Source: Leucaena leucocephala (Eukaryota > Streptophyta > Magnoliopsida > Fabales > Fabaceae). Taken from it: 64,000 bases of DNA. Below are positions 1 to 12,361 of this stretch, piece by piece. The stretch spans positions 14,431,001 to 14,495,000 of the forward strand of contig CM073562.1 of the NCBI GenBank assembly GCA_037074615.1, in the 5' to 3' direction. A program made the translations under genes and the position numbers. How positions within the stretch are numbered: position 1 is the stretch's first letter; each line of letters opens with the position of its first letter. The notes beneath the pieces were generated by a model, which saw only the letters and a list, made by a program, of their open reading frames with translations, had not been told where the DNA came from and ran no database searches.

Positions 1-727
1 ATTCAGGCGCAAAAATTTCTAAAAGTCGGTCCACTAGGCTGGTGAATCTGAAGCAAGTTTCACCCCGGGTCCCCACTGGTAACTACCCAGTGGCCCACAT
101 TTCATATGAATTAAATGTGTTAGGCTCCAGGTAATTAGATAGTATGGGGCAAATTTTGACCTGTCATATTCTTCACTGACAGCACATTAGGTTATTGTGC
201 ATTGTATTCCCATCGTTGTAATACTAACCACATATATGTATATAACAAGCAGGGGGCCTAGGAGAATGAATTGTGTCATGGATTCCTTTCCTGCCTGTGC
301 AATTGAACCAGGAGGGGTAGCGCCGACACAGACTGACTTTTCTCTAGGCCACATTGATGTGTTTCCTTCATTTCCATTTTTCCGGTCAAAATCAAATCAC
401 ATGGAAAAATCCGAATATGGGCCCCTGGGTGATAAAAAAGATGGGGTGCTAGTGTTGAAAAACAAATCTCCAAGGTGGCACGAACAGCTCCAATGTTGGT
501 GCTTAAACTTTCACGGGCGTGTGACAGTAGCTTCGGTGAAAAACTTTCAGCTGGTGGCTTCCCCTCCAGAAAATGGGGTTACTGGACCAGAACACGAGAA
601 GATTATCCTCCAGTTTGGCAAAGTTGGGAAGGATTTGTTTACAATGGACTACCGGTACCCGATCTCCGCTTTTCAGGCTTTTGCAATCTGCCTCAGCAGC
701 TTCGATACAAAGATCGCTTGTGAATGA
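1..727 (+). CDS. TLP: Tubby-like protein, C-terminal part (5' end outside window)
   Basis: Two exons are visible: 1-130 (reading frame from base 3) and 253-727. A GT-AG intron at 131-252 splits an Arg codon. About 200 residues of the tubby beta-barrel domain are encoded, ending in the family's hallmark C-terminus [15 protein letters not shown] just before the stop at 725-727. Other family signatures are [15 protein letters not shown] across the first exon, RGPRRM at the junction, and [18 protein letters not shown]. Tubby-like proteins bind phosphoinositides at the plasma membrane. Plant members usually add an N-terminal F-box that joins SCF ubiquitin ligases, but that part lies left of the window. 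The acidic linker between the APTQT and [11 protein letters not shown] segments is the variable loop. Nothing looks broken. Identity with TLP9/TLP11 is suggested by gene neighbourhood only. Confidence 0.95.
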
Positions 728-1380
728 ACTTGTTTGAACAGGTATTCATTTGAAGCCCATTATGAAAAATGGTTATCAAAGCTAATTAATGTGCTGGTAA
801 TGGATCAGTGAAAAAGAGTGTACCAAGCATTAGTTTTGATTATCATTTATTATAAGCTGCTGGGTTAGTCATCATCAGCACATGTGTGGGTGGGGTTGTG
901 GTCATATATAACGGTGGCCAAAATTATATGACCAACCTGTTACACAATTATTGATTCTTCAGCTATGTATGTCATAGGTTGAAGTATGATTGTGGGGTTG
1001 AATGTTATATATATATTTGTTTGATTTCTGTTAATTGACCACATTATCCAGGTCAGCATGCTTTATCTCTCTCTCTCTCTCTCTCTGGGGCCCTTTTGCT
1101 TGTGAAGCTGTGTGGTATATAAATGGTCACTGTGGACAAAGATGCTTGGGGTTGTTTTATTGGAGAATGAATCTATGAATGAAGATGCGATGCTATGAGG
1201 TTAGTGACTTAGTGTATCAGTTTGTTCTTTGGATTGGAATTGACCCGTTGTGGCCACATTTCCTGGAATTAGAATTATTACACTTACAACTTGTAATATT
1301 CCATTTCCTTTGTATAAATGAACTCTTTAATTTGTCCTTCATTTTCTTGTTTTGCAAACGGGTATTTTTAGTAAAATAAA
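728..1380 (+). other. Probable 3' UTR and downstream flank of the Tubby-like gene
   Basis: No coding potential is seen. The stretch is moderately AT-rich and transcript-like, with a (CT)n run at 1066-1086 and AATAAA-like A/T-rich runs near 1370-1385. I infer it is mostly 3' UTR because composition becomes much more AT-rich after about 1380. Confidence 0.4.
1066..1086. repeat. (CT)n microsatellite
   Basis: About ten uninterrupted CT dinucleotides, read directly, inside the probable 3' UTR of the Tubby-like gene. Confidence 0.9.
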
Positions 1381-1689
1381 AAATTTCATCTTGAAAGAAA
1401 AAGAAGAGAAAGCACCTTTTCCAATATAATATCCCGACTTTCTTTATTATATATATAAATTTTGAAAAACGGGCAAAAGTTTATTAGAAATTTTGAATTC
1501 AAAATATTAAATTATTATATATATTTATATACACTTTCTCTTTTTTCATTGAAATGTGGGGAAAATTAAAAAAAAAAAAGCAAATAAAGAAACGTAATTT
1601 ATTACGGAATCTAAATAAAAAGTTGTAAGATCAATTTCCAAAAAAATTGAAAAAAGAAATTTTATTTCAGAAATAAACAAAAAAAACCA

Positions 1690-2240
1690 ATATTAAAGAG
1701 TCATCGTCCTAATCATTTGGACAACTCATCGGACACGTTAGCCATATAGTTGAGTCAGCGTCCGAGTTTTCAATCCACCTCTTCACACACATCATCCTCG
1801 AACCAAGTCAATGTCCTAGTCATTAAAACATTTTAGTGCGCACTTGTATCATCCGAGATGAGTCAGCGTCCGAGCTATAACGGCACATCATCATTAATGT
1901 CAGCACTGATATGAGTCAGTGTCCTAATCGTCATGACATGTCAAAGGACATGTCAGCTGCTGAGTCAAGTAAGCGTCCTAGTCATCAGGACACCTCAGTA
2001 GATGAGTCATCGCCATGACAAGTCATCACACCATCTCATCAGGCACATCAACCACCGAGCCAACGTCCAAGTCATCACGACACCTCATTAGACATATCGT
2101 CAATTCAAGTCAGCGTCAAAGTCATTAGGACACTTCAGCGGACATGTCAACCACCAAGCCAAGTCAGTGTCCCAGTCATCACAACACATCAGTCGATAAA
2201 CCTAGTCACCGGCCTAGTCATTAGCTCACCTCACATGCAC
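1690..2240. repeat. Degenerate minisatellite, period about 53 bp
   Basis: The motif GTCAGCGTCC(G/T)AG and close variants recur near 1754, 1806, 1862, 1915, 1968, 2058, 2108 and 2164. This gives a spacing of roughly 50-56 bp, with one gap. Between these anchors, phrases such as GTCATCAGGACACCTCAGT and GACATGTCA recur. The array is clearly more GC-rich than its surroundings and has no long open frame. It lies directly upstream of a second array of about 110 bp period, so both may be internal parts of one element. The copies are diverged, so the array is old. Confidence 0.75.
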
Positions 2241-2639
2241 GTCACTGACTGTAGTATTCAATACCCCAGTCAACTGCCATCTCACATTTCAGGTCAACTC
2301 TTATTCAGAATGGATGCAACGGGAGGTTCAGCATACGACTGGCCTAAACAATAGCCATTGAACATTTGGCCATGGGATTTTATATGCTTTTGAGAATCCT
2401 TTTTCCTTTCGTTTTACTTTAAATTATAATTTTGGTCGTATGATTTTTATTTATTATTTGAATTCTATCCCTTAAATTTATTTATTGAAAAATACATAAA
2501 ATTGCATTATAAATCATACATAATTCTTTTTTGGAAAAAAGGTGAGTCAAAACCATATGAATTTTAAAAGTATAAAAATAGTATATGGACTTAAAAAAAA
2601 AAAAAAGATTGTGCATAGATCTGTCATCTCAAAATTTAG

Positions 2640-4150
2640 AGACAAAAAATAAAATTATTTTTTAGTCATTTAATATTCATACTATAGAATTTATAACTTG
2701 AATAATAATTTTGACTATTTTTACTAAAACATTTATTATTATAAGTAAAAATTGAGTTGCAAATAATTGATTTGGTCATTTACTGCTCCTACAATATGAT
2801 TGATAACTCGAGCAATTATTTTGATCATTTTTATTAATATATTTATTACTCCCCGCAACACCTGAGTTACAAGTAATTACTTTGGTCATTTACTACTCCT
2901 ATAATAGGATATATGGCTTGAATAATGATTTTAACCACTTTCGTTAAGACATTTACTACTCTATATAATAACTGAGTTGTAAATAATTGCTTTAATTATT
3001 TACTATTTCTGTAATAAAATTTACAATTTAAGCAATAATTTTAACTAATTTCACTATAATATTTACTAATCTATATAATAATTGAGTTGCAGATAATTAT
3101 TTTTGTCATTTACTACTCCTGTAATAAGATTTACAATTTGAGCAATGATTTTGACCACTTTCACTAATACATTTACTACTCTAAGCAATAACTGAGTTGC
3201 AAATAATTACTTTCGTCATTTACTACTCTTACAATATTACAATTTGAGCAATAATTTTGCCCACTTTCACTAATACACTTACTACTCTCTATAACAACTG
3301 AGTTGCAAATAATTATTTTAATCATTTATTACTCCTGCACTAGGTTTTGCGACTTGATGAATGATTTTGACATATTTCGCTAATATATTTATTACTTCCT
3401 GTAACAACTGAGTTGTAAGTAATTAATTTAGTCATTTACTATTTTTGTAATGGGATGTATGACTTAAGTAATAAATTTGACTACTTTCGCTATAATATTT
3501 ATTACTCTATATAATAATTGAATTGCAAGTAATTGCTTGTCATTTACCACTCTTACAATGGGATTAATGTCTTGAACAATGATTTTGACTACTTTTACAA
3601 AAATATTTACTACTTTATGTAATAACTGAATTTCAAATAATTGCTTTGATCATTTACTATTATTGAAGTAGATTTACTACTACAATAATAATTTTGATCA
3701 CTTTTATTAAAATATTTATTATTGCCTGTAACAGTTTAATTATAAATAATTACTTTAATCATTTACTACTTTTGTATGATTTTGACTACTTTTACTAAAA
3801 TATTTACTACTTTATATAACAACTAAATTGCAAGTAATTGGTTTGTTTATTTACTACTCATGTAATGAAATTTACGACACATGCAATAATTTTGACCATT
3901 TTCGCTAATACATTTACTACTCCATATAACAACTAAGTTGCAAATAATTATTTTAGTCATTTACTATTCCTACACTAAAATTTACGTCTTGAGTAATGAT
4001 TTTGATTATTTTTACTAAATATTTACTACTACATATAATAATAAAATTTATTACTTTCGTTAAGATATTACTACTACATATAATAACTTAATTATAAATA
4101 ATTATTTTAATCATTTACTACTTTTACAATAGAATTTATTATTTGAATAA
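2640..4150. repeat. AT-rich tandem array, period about 110 bp, about 13 copies
   Basis: The anchor GTCATTTACTACTCCT, with variants, occurs near 2665, 2775, 2885, 2995, 3105, 3215, 3321, 3431, 3539, 3649, 3758, 3846, 3956 and 4110. Most steps are 108-110 bp; one is shortened near 3760-3846 and the last is irregular. Within each unit the order is constant: GTCATTTACTACTCC, an AATAGGATTTA-like stretch, GAGCAATGATTTTGACCACTTT, CTAATACATTTACTACTC, then ATAACTGAGTTGCAAATAATT. Copies differ by many substitutions. No ORF is present. This is a local satellite-like array or the core of a non-autonomous transposon. Confidence 0.85.
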
Positions 4151-4790
4151 TATTTTAACCATTATCAAATCCTCTCACTATTTATCTTCTTCTTCATTGT
4201 TTATCTACTGTCAAACATTATACACTAGATCATCGTTATCACTATCATCTTGCTCAGCCTCCCCCCTTTTCTGATTATCTTCTCCAACAACCTCAGTGCT
4301 TTGCCTCTCTCCTTCTCTCTCTTTACACAACCACTCTCTCTCTCTTTTATTAAACATGAATATTAACGACCGCAAAAACTTCAGCGTAGAGGTCAACCGT
4401 AATGGAGAAAAACAAGAAAGAGAGAGAGAAAAAGATAATTTTATCTTTTTTTAAAAAAAAATTTAAAAGGACATATGTAACTTTTAAAATCCATATACTC
4501 TTTTTATCCTTCTGAAATTCATATATTATTTATTCGTCTTTTTTCCTTTTTTTTTTTGAAAGACGACCCAAACGTTAATTGTATTGTTGGTTGTTTTGGG
4601 CACTGGGGCAATGAAATGAAACAAAATTCATGCTCTACGTCCTCTTCAGAGATCCTACACAGCACAAAGTGTTGTGAGATTACAAAGTTCTGCAACAAAA
4701 TGAGATGATAATGTCCAAAGTACAAATATGAAAAAACTATGGGTATTAGAATAATATTATAGACGTAACAAAATTAAACATGAATACTGT
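4150..4790. other. Intergenic stretch, no gene seen
   Basis: It contains CT/GA-rich simple sequence near 4310-4345 and 4415-4432 and a poly-T/poly-A stretch near 4450 and 4545. It then reaches the probable 3' UTR of the kinase gene on the minus strand. Short open frames here show no recognisable protein features. Confidence 0.5.
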
Positions 4791-4963
4791 TGCGTTCGCA
4801 GTTTATTAGATGTTCCCCTAATCTAATTTAGACTTGTCAACAAAAATTAACATAGACAAGAAAGAAATGGAATTGCAACATCTTGTACCTCTGTGTTTTA
4901 CCAGCAAGCAAGCATTTGCCTCCTCAAAAATCACTGACGCTGCTACTATATATTACAAGAATC

Positions 4964-7900
4964 TTATCTTCTTGAGTCCTTCTTCAACGAAGACTTCGAT
5001 TCGCCTGCCAAGTTCTTCTTTCTCCTTGGGGCAGCAGTTTCCACCAATGGACCAGACCATGTTTGAATATTGGTCTTTGGGTACGACAAGTTGGTAGAGC
5101 TGAATGAAACATCAGGAGGATCAAAAACTGGATCCATGAGATGAGAAGAACCTAGAGTATACCCTAGAGTTCCATCTTGGTGCGGCGGCGGAAACTTCTC
5201 GCTCTTGCTCTTTGCATTTGCATGCGTTATCAATCGCCGTCTCTGTATTCCAGGTTCAATCATGAGTATCATTAGAATTTTAAGTAAATTCTGACAAGCA
5301 AGCAACGCGTATTTGCTTCTTATTAGACAGACAACATACATCAATATTTGCTTGAAGCTCAGCATTGGCTTCTGGAACTGGAATTCCCCTCCCTCCCCGG
5401 TCACGCGGACGAGATTTCTTAGCACCATCAGCATTAGCTTTACCCGCTGCTCTCAATCTACATCGATGGCAAATGATCCAAGTTAAATGTGTACATTTTC
5501 TACTACATATTTAGATGACTCTTCAATGTTTCAAATGAATCAGAACTGGAAAGTAATCAAAGCCTTTCACCTTCTAGCTTCTTCATCTCGTAGCTTCGCA
5601 TCCATCTCCTTGCTGGGAGGATATTTTGGAAGGCTTGATGGATCACAAGCATAAGGTTTTGTAGTAAAGAACTACGCAAGAGAAACAATAATATCAAATT
5701 AGGATCCCCTCAAGCGCAATTCATCATATCTCATCCTCAGAATTTCATCATAAACAAAACAACAAGTGCATAATTATGACCGTTTTCAGTTAGCAATCAA
5801 GCAACCCCACTTCTACCTCAAAATAGTATGGCCCAGAAAAAGAAAACAATTGTTCTATTTGTTGCTCTAAGTAAACAATGCAAAACAACTATAAGAAATT
5901 CAATCCAGTCGCTCACCCATCCCTCAACTTTTTTTTTTCTTAATTTATCACCTTTTAAATAAATAAGTTATGTATAACCGGATTCCTCACATAAGAGGAA
6001 AAACCATGCATGACAATCCAAAACTTTGACCCAAGTGTCTGTAATAGCAGAGGAATAGAGTCAACAAAAATAGAAAGATAGTATGTGTTAAAAACTAAAG
6101 CCATGGTAAGGAGTAAGCATAAGCATAGAGGTCCGCAAACATATAACTCAGGGTTTGTTTTACAAATGCATCCAAGAATATGCATTTTCAATGCATCAAA
6201 AATATTTTCTATCAGAAATTTTAAGGCTCTTTATAGAGCATTGGTCAAATAATAAAATATAAAATGATAATTCAAAGCCTAACCCTAATCCTAATTTGAC
6301 AAGATAATCTAAATATAGTCTAGGTATTCTTTTTTATTAAAATAATGCTACTATATCTCAAATATTTTAAAAAAATAATATATAACAAAATAAATAATCA
6401 AACTAAATCTTTTTAATGAAACTAAGTGTGCTTGTAAACAGAATTTCATAGCTTCAAGTGGTTACTATGAAAATCACGACAGAAACTTTAATCACGTAAG
6501 TAATGGAATGAGGAATGATAAACTCATGCAATTATTCAAATATTTGCTATCATAACCCCCAAATAAAATTTAACAAATGTACAATTTTTCAATAAGTGTG
6601 CTTGTTTTTTATAGAGCACAATAGCATCATATGATCCATGTAGCCAACCCCATTTAATAGGACAAGACTTGTTGTTATTGTTGTACAATTTTCCAATAAC
6701 ATGACAAGTTTATATACTAATTCGAAGAAACTTATAAATACACTTCTCATATTTTTAACTCAAGAACAAGGATACAAAGCACTTCTCATTTTTTTTTTTT
6801 TTGACAGAAATAGGCGCCCTATGGTACCAGTGAACAACATAATCAAAGAAGAGATAATGAAGAAAAGAAGTAACCTATCTTAAAGTTACCCTTGTTAATA
6901 TATAATGAACTTGTCAGTCATATTTATGCAGTAGGATATAAACCTTTTTCTAGCATTTTTGGAAAATATTGACTTTATTAGTTTTTCCTATACTAAACAT
7001 GACAAGGAGGGACCAATCAAGCAGAAAGAGACTACAAAAATAAGGCGATTTCCAAGTGTTGACTTCAGAACCAAAATTTAAATCTTACTTCACTTTGCAA
7101 TGCAGCAGTGGCAGTCTGACGTTCGGCTGGATCAATTGCAAGAAGGGTCTCAATTAGTGGCAAGGATGATGGTGGAAAATCTTTGAATACGTCCGATATG
7201 CATCGCTTGTATGATTGTTGGGGCTTAAAAATGGTAGCATGAGGCAACTTTGACTTTTTCCAATACTCTTCAGAAGGAGAACCACATAGCTTAAATATCT
7301 TATGTAGCTGCTCCACCTAGAAAGCATGAATAACACTATGTAAGAGAGAACAAAAGCGCCAACCTCACAAACAAGAAGTTGCAGAAAATTGAGAGAACCA
7401 ATGGCGACAAAGTCCTGCAACATCTAAATACATTTTTTATGCCCTGAAAAGATGGGAAGAGAAAACTCTATATATGATATGTTCAGTCATTTAAATATTA
7501 CCTCTGTCCGACCAGGCAAAATTGGCTTTCCGGCCAACAATTCTGCAAGAATGCAACCTGCACTCCAGAGGTCCACTCCTACACCATAATCAGTGGCCCC
7601 AAGAAGAAGTTCTGGAGGTCGATACCATAAAGTCACCACCCTACTTGTCATAGGGTGCTTGTGATCAGGATCGAAGAAGGAAGCTAATCCAAAATCAGCA
7701 ATTCTAAGAATCCCTTCATTGTCAATGAGAAGGTTCGACCCCTTTATATCTCGATGCAGCACATGACGGTTGTGACAGTGTTCCAGACCAGAAAACAGCT
7801 GCTTCATGTAACACTTAACCTAAAATAGATCCACATATGATAAGTAAAATAAAAAATTCAACACAAGGAAACAAAATTATCTAGGAGCAATTATGTTTCA

Positions 7901-9036
7901 ACCAACCAAAGCCTGAAATGTCAAAATACCTGAGGCTCAGTGAACTTAATTGATGGGCTGGTAGCAAGTCCAGCCAGATCATGCTCCATGTACTGAAAAA
8001 CAAGATACAAGCTACATGACATTCTAGAAGTCACTAAACCTTCCAGTTTGAGAACATTGGGATGATCCAGTCGACGTAATATGAGAATCTCTCGAGCCAT
8101 GAATTTCACGCTCTCTGGCTCCAAGTTGTCAAATCGAACCTTTTTTAAGGCAACAATTTTCCCAGTTATAGTGTCCCTGGCTTTGTATACATTACTGTAT
8201 GTGCCTTGGCCAATCTGAACATTAAAAAAAATAGTAATTCTTAAGATTTATAACATCAGAATCATAAATGAAGTAGAAATGAAAACAAATTTATGAGGGT
8301 TTGATGAAACTGGAAGGCTTTCAATTTACACCATTTTATGCAAGCATAAATCTCCAATCCAACCATGCAAAAAAAAATAATAATAACTATTACTTATTTT
8401 AGGCGTTGCTTACATTCCAAAACCAGATGACAGAGAAATGGCAACATATGTTACCAATAAAATTAATCTTAAACTCAGTAGAAAGAAAACATCAGCATTC
8501 TCCATTTAAGTAAATAGAAAACAACAGAAAAAACATAGCAGCAACACAACACCCTCGACATTCAAACTCCTTACATCACACTTTCTCAAAATGCAAACGA
8601 CATAATAAAACCAAATAAAACTGTGTTCCCCTTCCACAAGCTTCTAATGGAAACAAAACAAAGATTTTACCCCTAGATGCCATACCTTATCGAGCTTTTG
8701 AAAAGTGTCGGCTCTTCTAGGCGTTAACCCGTTGATGGCTTCCCCTGCAACCTCGGAAAGCCAAGACGGCCAACCCGCCGCCAATTGCTCACCGTGTACA
8801 TGGTTAGGTGGATTGCTCAGCCTTGGATTTGGCCGTGACGAACGCCGCCGTTCCCCTCTTGTCCTTGTACTCTTCTCCTCTCCACCTTCCTTCCGATTCC
8901 CACCATTCTGAAACTCGCTGACTTCTGCTTTTGCCGCGGCAACTTCCTCTTTCCTCTCCTCCCTCGCTTTCTCCCTCTCCGACACCGTCTCTCCGGAGAA
9001 CTTCGCCGACGCTTCTCTTCCGAACACGCAACCCAT
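4964..9036 (-). CDS. CDK-like serine/threonine kinase of the CRK/IBS1 group
   Basis: Minus-strand exons: 8686-9036, 7930-8214, 7502-7819, 7089-7316, 5571-5671, 5340-5457 and 4964-5242, all with GT-AG introns and continuous frame; 1,680 nt, 559 residues. The start at 9036 gives MGC, a possible N-myristoylation and palmitoylation signal; an upstream in-frame ATG at 9045 would hide it. Residues 1-110 are a charged, disordered tail. The kinase domain begins around residue 110, with glycine loop IGQGTYSNVYKA (118-129), ATP-anchoring K141, a PESVKFMAREI cyclin-facing helix, HRDIKGSN (D236), DFGLA (D254) and activation loop TSRVVTLWYRPPELLLG. The C-terminal tail is basic. This group resembles CDKC but carries a different cyclin-binding motif, and its substrates are mostly unknown. 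The longest intron is 5672-7088. Family assignment is firm; the exact orthologue is not. Confidence 0.93.
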
Positions 9037-9700
9037 ATCTCTCAATGCACTTACTCACACTATCTTCCTCATCGCATTCCCACAAAACTTGCTCCATCCA
9101 CATTTGCCCTCATCTTCCTCCCACCCAAACATCTTACCCTATGGAGATTATCCAGCTCTAGGAAAACGGGGGGAAGAAAAATTAAATAAATGAAAGAAAA
9201 GGAACCCTAATAATAATTTTTCCGTCACCGATCTTGAAAAGTAGAAAAGGGGTTATAATAAATGGGAATGTGAGAATACGCTAATACGAGAGCCTAACTT
9301 TACCAGACAAAAGGTTAGAGAGCAATGATTTGTAGTCACCCACAAAATGGGGTACAGTCAAAGAAATGAGCTTCTATCAGACACCACTCCATACACAGGA
9401 AAGAAAAGAAAAGAAGAAAAAGAAGGGGAAAGCAGAAAAAACAGTAAAAGCTTTCTTCTTTCTGGTGTTTCTTTTTGTTGTTGAAGTGTTGTTTTTGGAT
9501 TGTGGGTTTGGATGGGAGAAGAATCGAAGTTGAAACGGTTTTTAAGAAGTTGAAGCTCTTCTTCAACTTGGACTTGTTGCCAGATTCAAAAATGGGTTGA
9601 AGAGAAAAGAATGTCTTGGAGACAGAAAAACTCTTGAGGGGTTGCATTTGCTTCTCTTTCTTACCAACCACTCCACAAAATAGGGCTGCCAAGCGTCACC
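9037..9700 (-). promoter_or_regulatory. 5' leader/promoter region of the kinase gene
   Basis: Sequence upstream of the kinase start stays transcript-like (CT-rich on the minus strand) to about 9170 and again at 9330-9690. There a 118-codon minus-strand frame has a low-complexity K/F-rich translation with no domain. I read this as untranslated leader, possibly with a leader intron, rather than a gene. After about 9710 the sequence becomes AT-rich intergenic DNA. Confidence 0.35.
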
Positions 9701-10143
9701 CAATTTTATTCCTCGACAGAAAATATATATATAATTAATATTATTCAGAATACTTTTCTTGTAAAATTCATATTAGAATAAAAATAATCATTATAAAATT
9801 ATATATAGTAAAAGATTTATTTTTTATTTCTTCATAATATTAAGTTAAATAATTAATTTAAAATTCTTAAAGTAGTTAATTAAAAAATTGAAGTCATAAC
9901 AAGTATCCATGATAATCATAATAAATAATATATTATACATAAAAATTATTTAGAAAAATAATATCATTAAATAATTAGTTTTACATAGAAATTTAATGCG
10001 TGCATTCTCGCCCAACGAGGTTTAATCCCAATCCAATGCTGAGCCTACTCCACAATTATCCCTGAATTAAATATATTCTTTTAATGAAGATAAAAAAAGT
10101 AATTAATTATGGGATGAAATTTAATAATAATAAAAAAAGAAGG

Positions 10144-10199
10144 AGTGTGTGTGTGTGTGAGAGAGGGGAAGAGAGAGGGGGGAAGAGAGAGAGAGAGAA
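10144..10199. repeat. (GT)n(GA)n compound microsatellite
   Basis: GT repeats run directly into GA-rich purine sequence; read directly. Confidence 0.85.
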
Positions 10200-10470
10200 A
10201 ACATACAGACGTTATATATGTGTGTTAGAAAAATGGAATTCAGCCTGGCATATTTTACCTAATTATATATATATTATCTTAACATTTTTATGACAAAAAA
10301 GTGGAAGAGTGCAAATAAGAAAAAGGAATTTTGACTATTTATAATAAAAAATAATAAACAAAATTTTTTAAAAATAATAAATATTAAAGTAGACTAATTA
10401 TTAGCATTAGATCAAGTATTTATTAATATAATTGGAAAGGAAAGTTACAAATTTTAAACATGTGACATGC

Positions 10471-10490
10471 ATATATATATATATATATAT
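10471..10490. repeat. (AT)n microsatellite
   Basis: Ten uninterrupted AT dinucleotides. Confidence 0.9.
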
Positions 10491-12361
10491 TTGTGTATAA
10501 TGTTTTTTATATTCATTCATTACATATTTTTTCCTATATCGTTCTTAGTATATTAAATACAAAATATGGAGAAAAAAATCCACAAATTCTGGTGACCCCC
10601 AGGGGATATTTCCGTGTTTCAGAGTCAGTACTGAGAGGTTGTATGTAGTGAGGAAGCTTCCATGGTTAACCCATACGAACCAATCAAGATGGGACAGCTC
10701 AACGAGAGCCACGTGGCCTGAATTTTTTACCGACCACGAACATTTTTTGTAGGCTTTTGTTTCAACGTGGAGAAAAGTGATTGGCAGAGTTGGTACAACA
10801 CATGGGTCCCATGTCTTTTTAGGCTGCAGCTATTGGATTTGTTTTACAAAAGTTTGTGTTTCTATGTTTTGGTTGGATTAATTTACTTCGGATATAATAA
10901 TAAATAAATAGTTTAATCGACTGAGATTTTTTTTGGTTCCCTAAGATTTAAGATAACATTTCTTATCCGACCAAAAAAAAAAAGATAGTATGTCCTACAT
11001 TAAAAAATAGAGAGGGAGATAACATTATTGCTTGTAATATCCAATTTGTTTGAAAATATTATATTAAATTTAATTTAATTAAAAATATGTTTGAGTTAAT
11101 CGGATGCAATACGGTAATTTTTTTTATCTTCAAACTATAGTTAATAATCTTATTTTAATTTTTAAAATATTTTGAGTCTTATAATAATAATAATTTATCA
11201 TTAATATTATTAATTAATTATATAATATTTCCAATTTATAAGTAACCACAATGATAATCTATTATAATTATAAATAATCAATTAATTAAAATATATTTTT
11301 TCCAATTCTTTCTACAACAAAGGAGAAATCTCTAGTTAATAAGATAAAAAAATTGAAGGCATAAAGAATAGTAATTTTTTTTAAATGGTACAATAGGAAT
11401 AAGAAACTTTAAAAAAACGCAAAATCAATTTATAATTGTTATAATGATCAAATAAGGACTGATAATGATTTTTTAAATTTACATAAATTATAATTTTAAT
11501 TCTTCAAATTTTAAAATGTAGGTTTTACTTTCTCAAATAATAGAATGGTCTATATTTTGTATAAATTATAAGAATTAATATTTTATATAAAAAATTAAAA
11601 GATTAAAGATTATATTAATTTTATCAAATATGTGCATGGTTAATAATTTTAGTATCATATTTATGTATTTATCTGCCTGTTTTTAAACATCTAACATATC
11701 TGACGGTACTACCAGCCAACGATAAGCTACCATAATGAAAATACTACCTGTCAATGTTTAAATGGTTTAAATTTAGTGTTGACCTGTTTATATATAAAAT
11801 ATAAATATGCTTAAATTGATCAATTTTTTTTAAAAAAAAAAATCTATAAGGGTACTATTGTCAATTAATTACTGTCAAATAAATAGTCAAATCCGTAGCA
11901 CTTTTTTAAAAGTAAGTAATCAATTCAATCCCAGGGTATTTCGACAAGCATAAGACCTGTTTAGGAAAAAAAATAAAAATAACTTATAAAAAAAATTAAA
12001 TAAGATTATTTTATATTTTTATTATTTTTTTAAATTATCTTTATATATATTTTCTTAATAATAATTAATAAAGATAACGAGGGAATGAGAAAGTTAAAAA
12101 ATATAATTAAAATATTTTAAAAAAATATATTATATTAATTATTTTTTATTTAATTAAATTGATTAAATAATTTTTATATTAAATATAATAGGAGTATTTA
12201 AAATCTATCGTAGTGTTTTCTTTATGTGAAAGTGAAAAACAAAAGGAGAAAAAGCATGAGCTCAAATGTGGAAAAGCATGAAAGTGTGGATGACAATATG
12301 GAATAATGCAAATTAAGGAAGAAAACTTGGCGTTTACGCAATCATCACCATATGTTTTTAA

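Larger units (their letters stand above)
9710..12358. other. AT-rich intergenic DNA without a recognisable gene
   Basis: It contains a (GT)n(GA)n tract at 10144-10199 and a pure (AT)n at 10471-10490. A less AT-rich island at about 10590-10860 includes CACGTGG-like and CCACG motifs. No open frame here has protein-like composition. Confidence 0.5.

Noticed and set aside
1690..4150. CRISPR-like array
   Set aside because: Plant nuclear context, no exact repeats with unique spacers; units are contiguous diverged tandem copies.
5955..6191. 78-codon minus-strand frame between kinase exons
   Set aside because: Lies wholly inside the long kinase intron and has no recognisable feature.
9336..9692. 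118-codon minus-strand open frame upstream of the kinase
   Set aside because: Low-complexity K/F-rich translation without a domain, positioned like a 5' leader. No separate gene can be supported.
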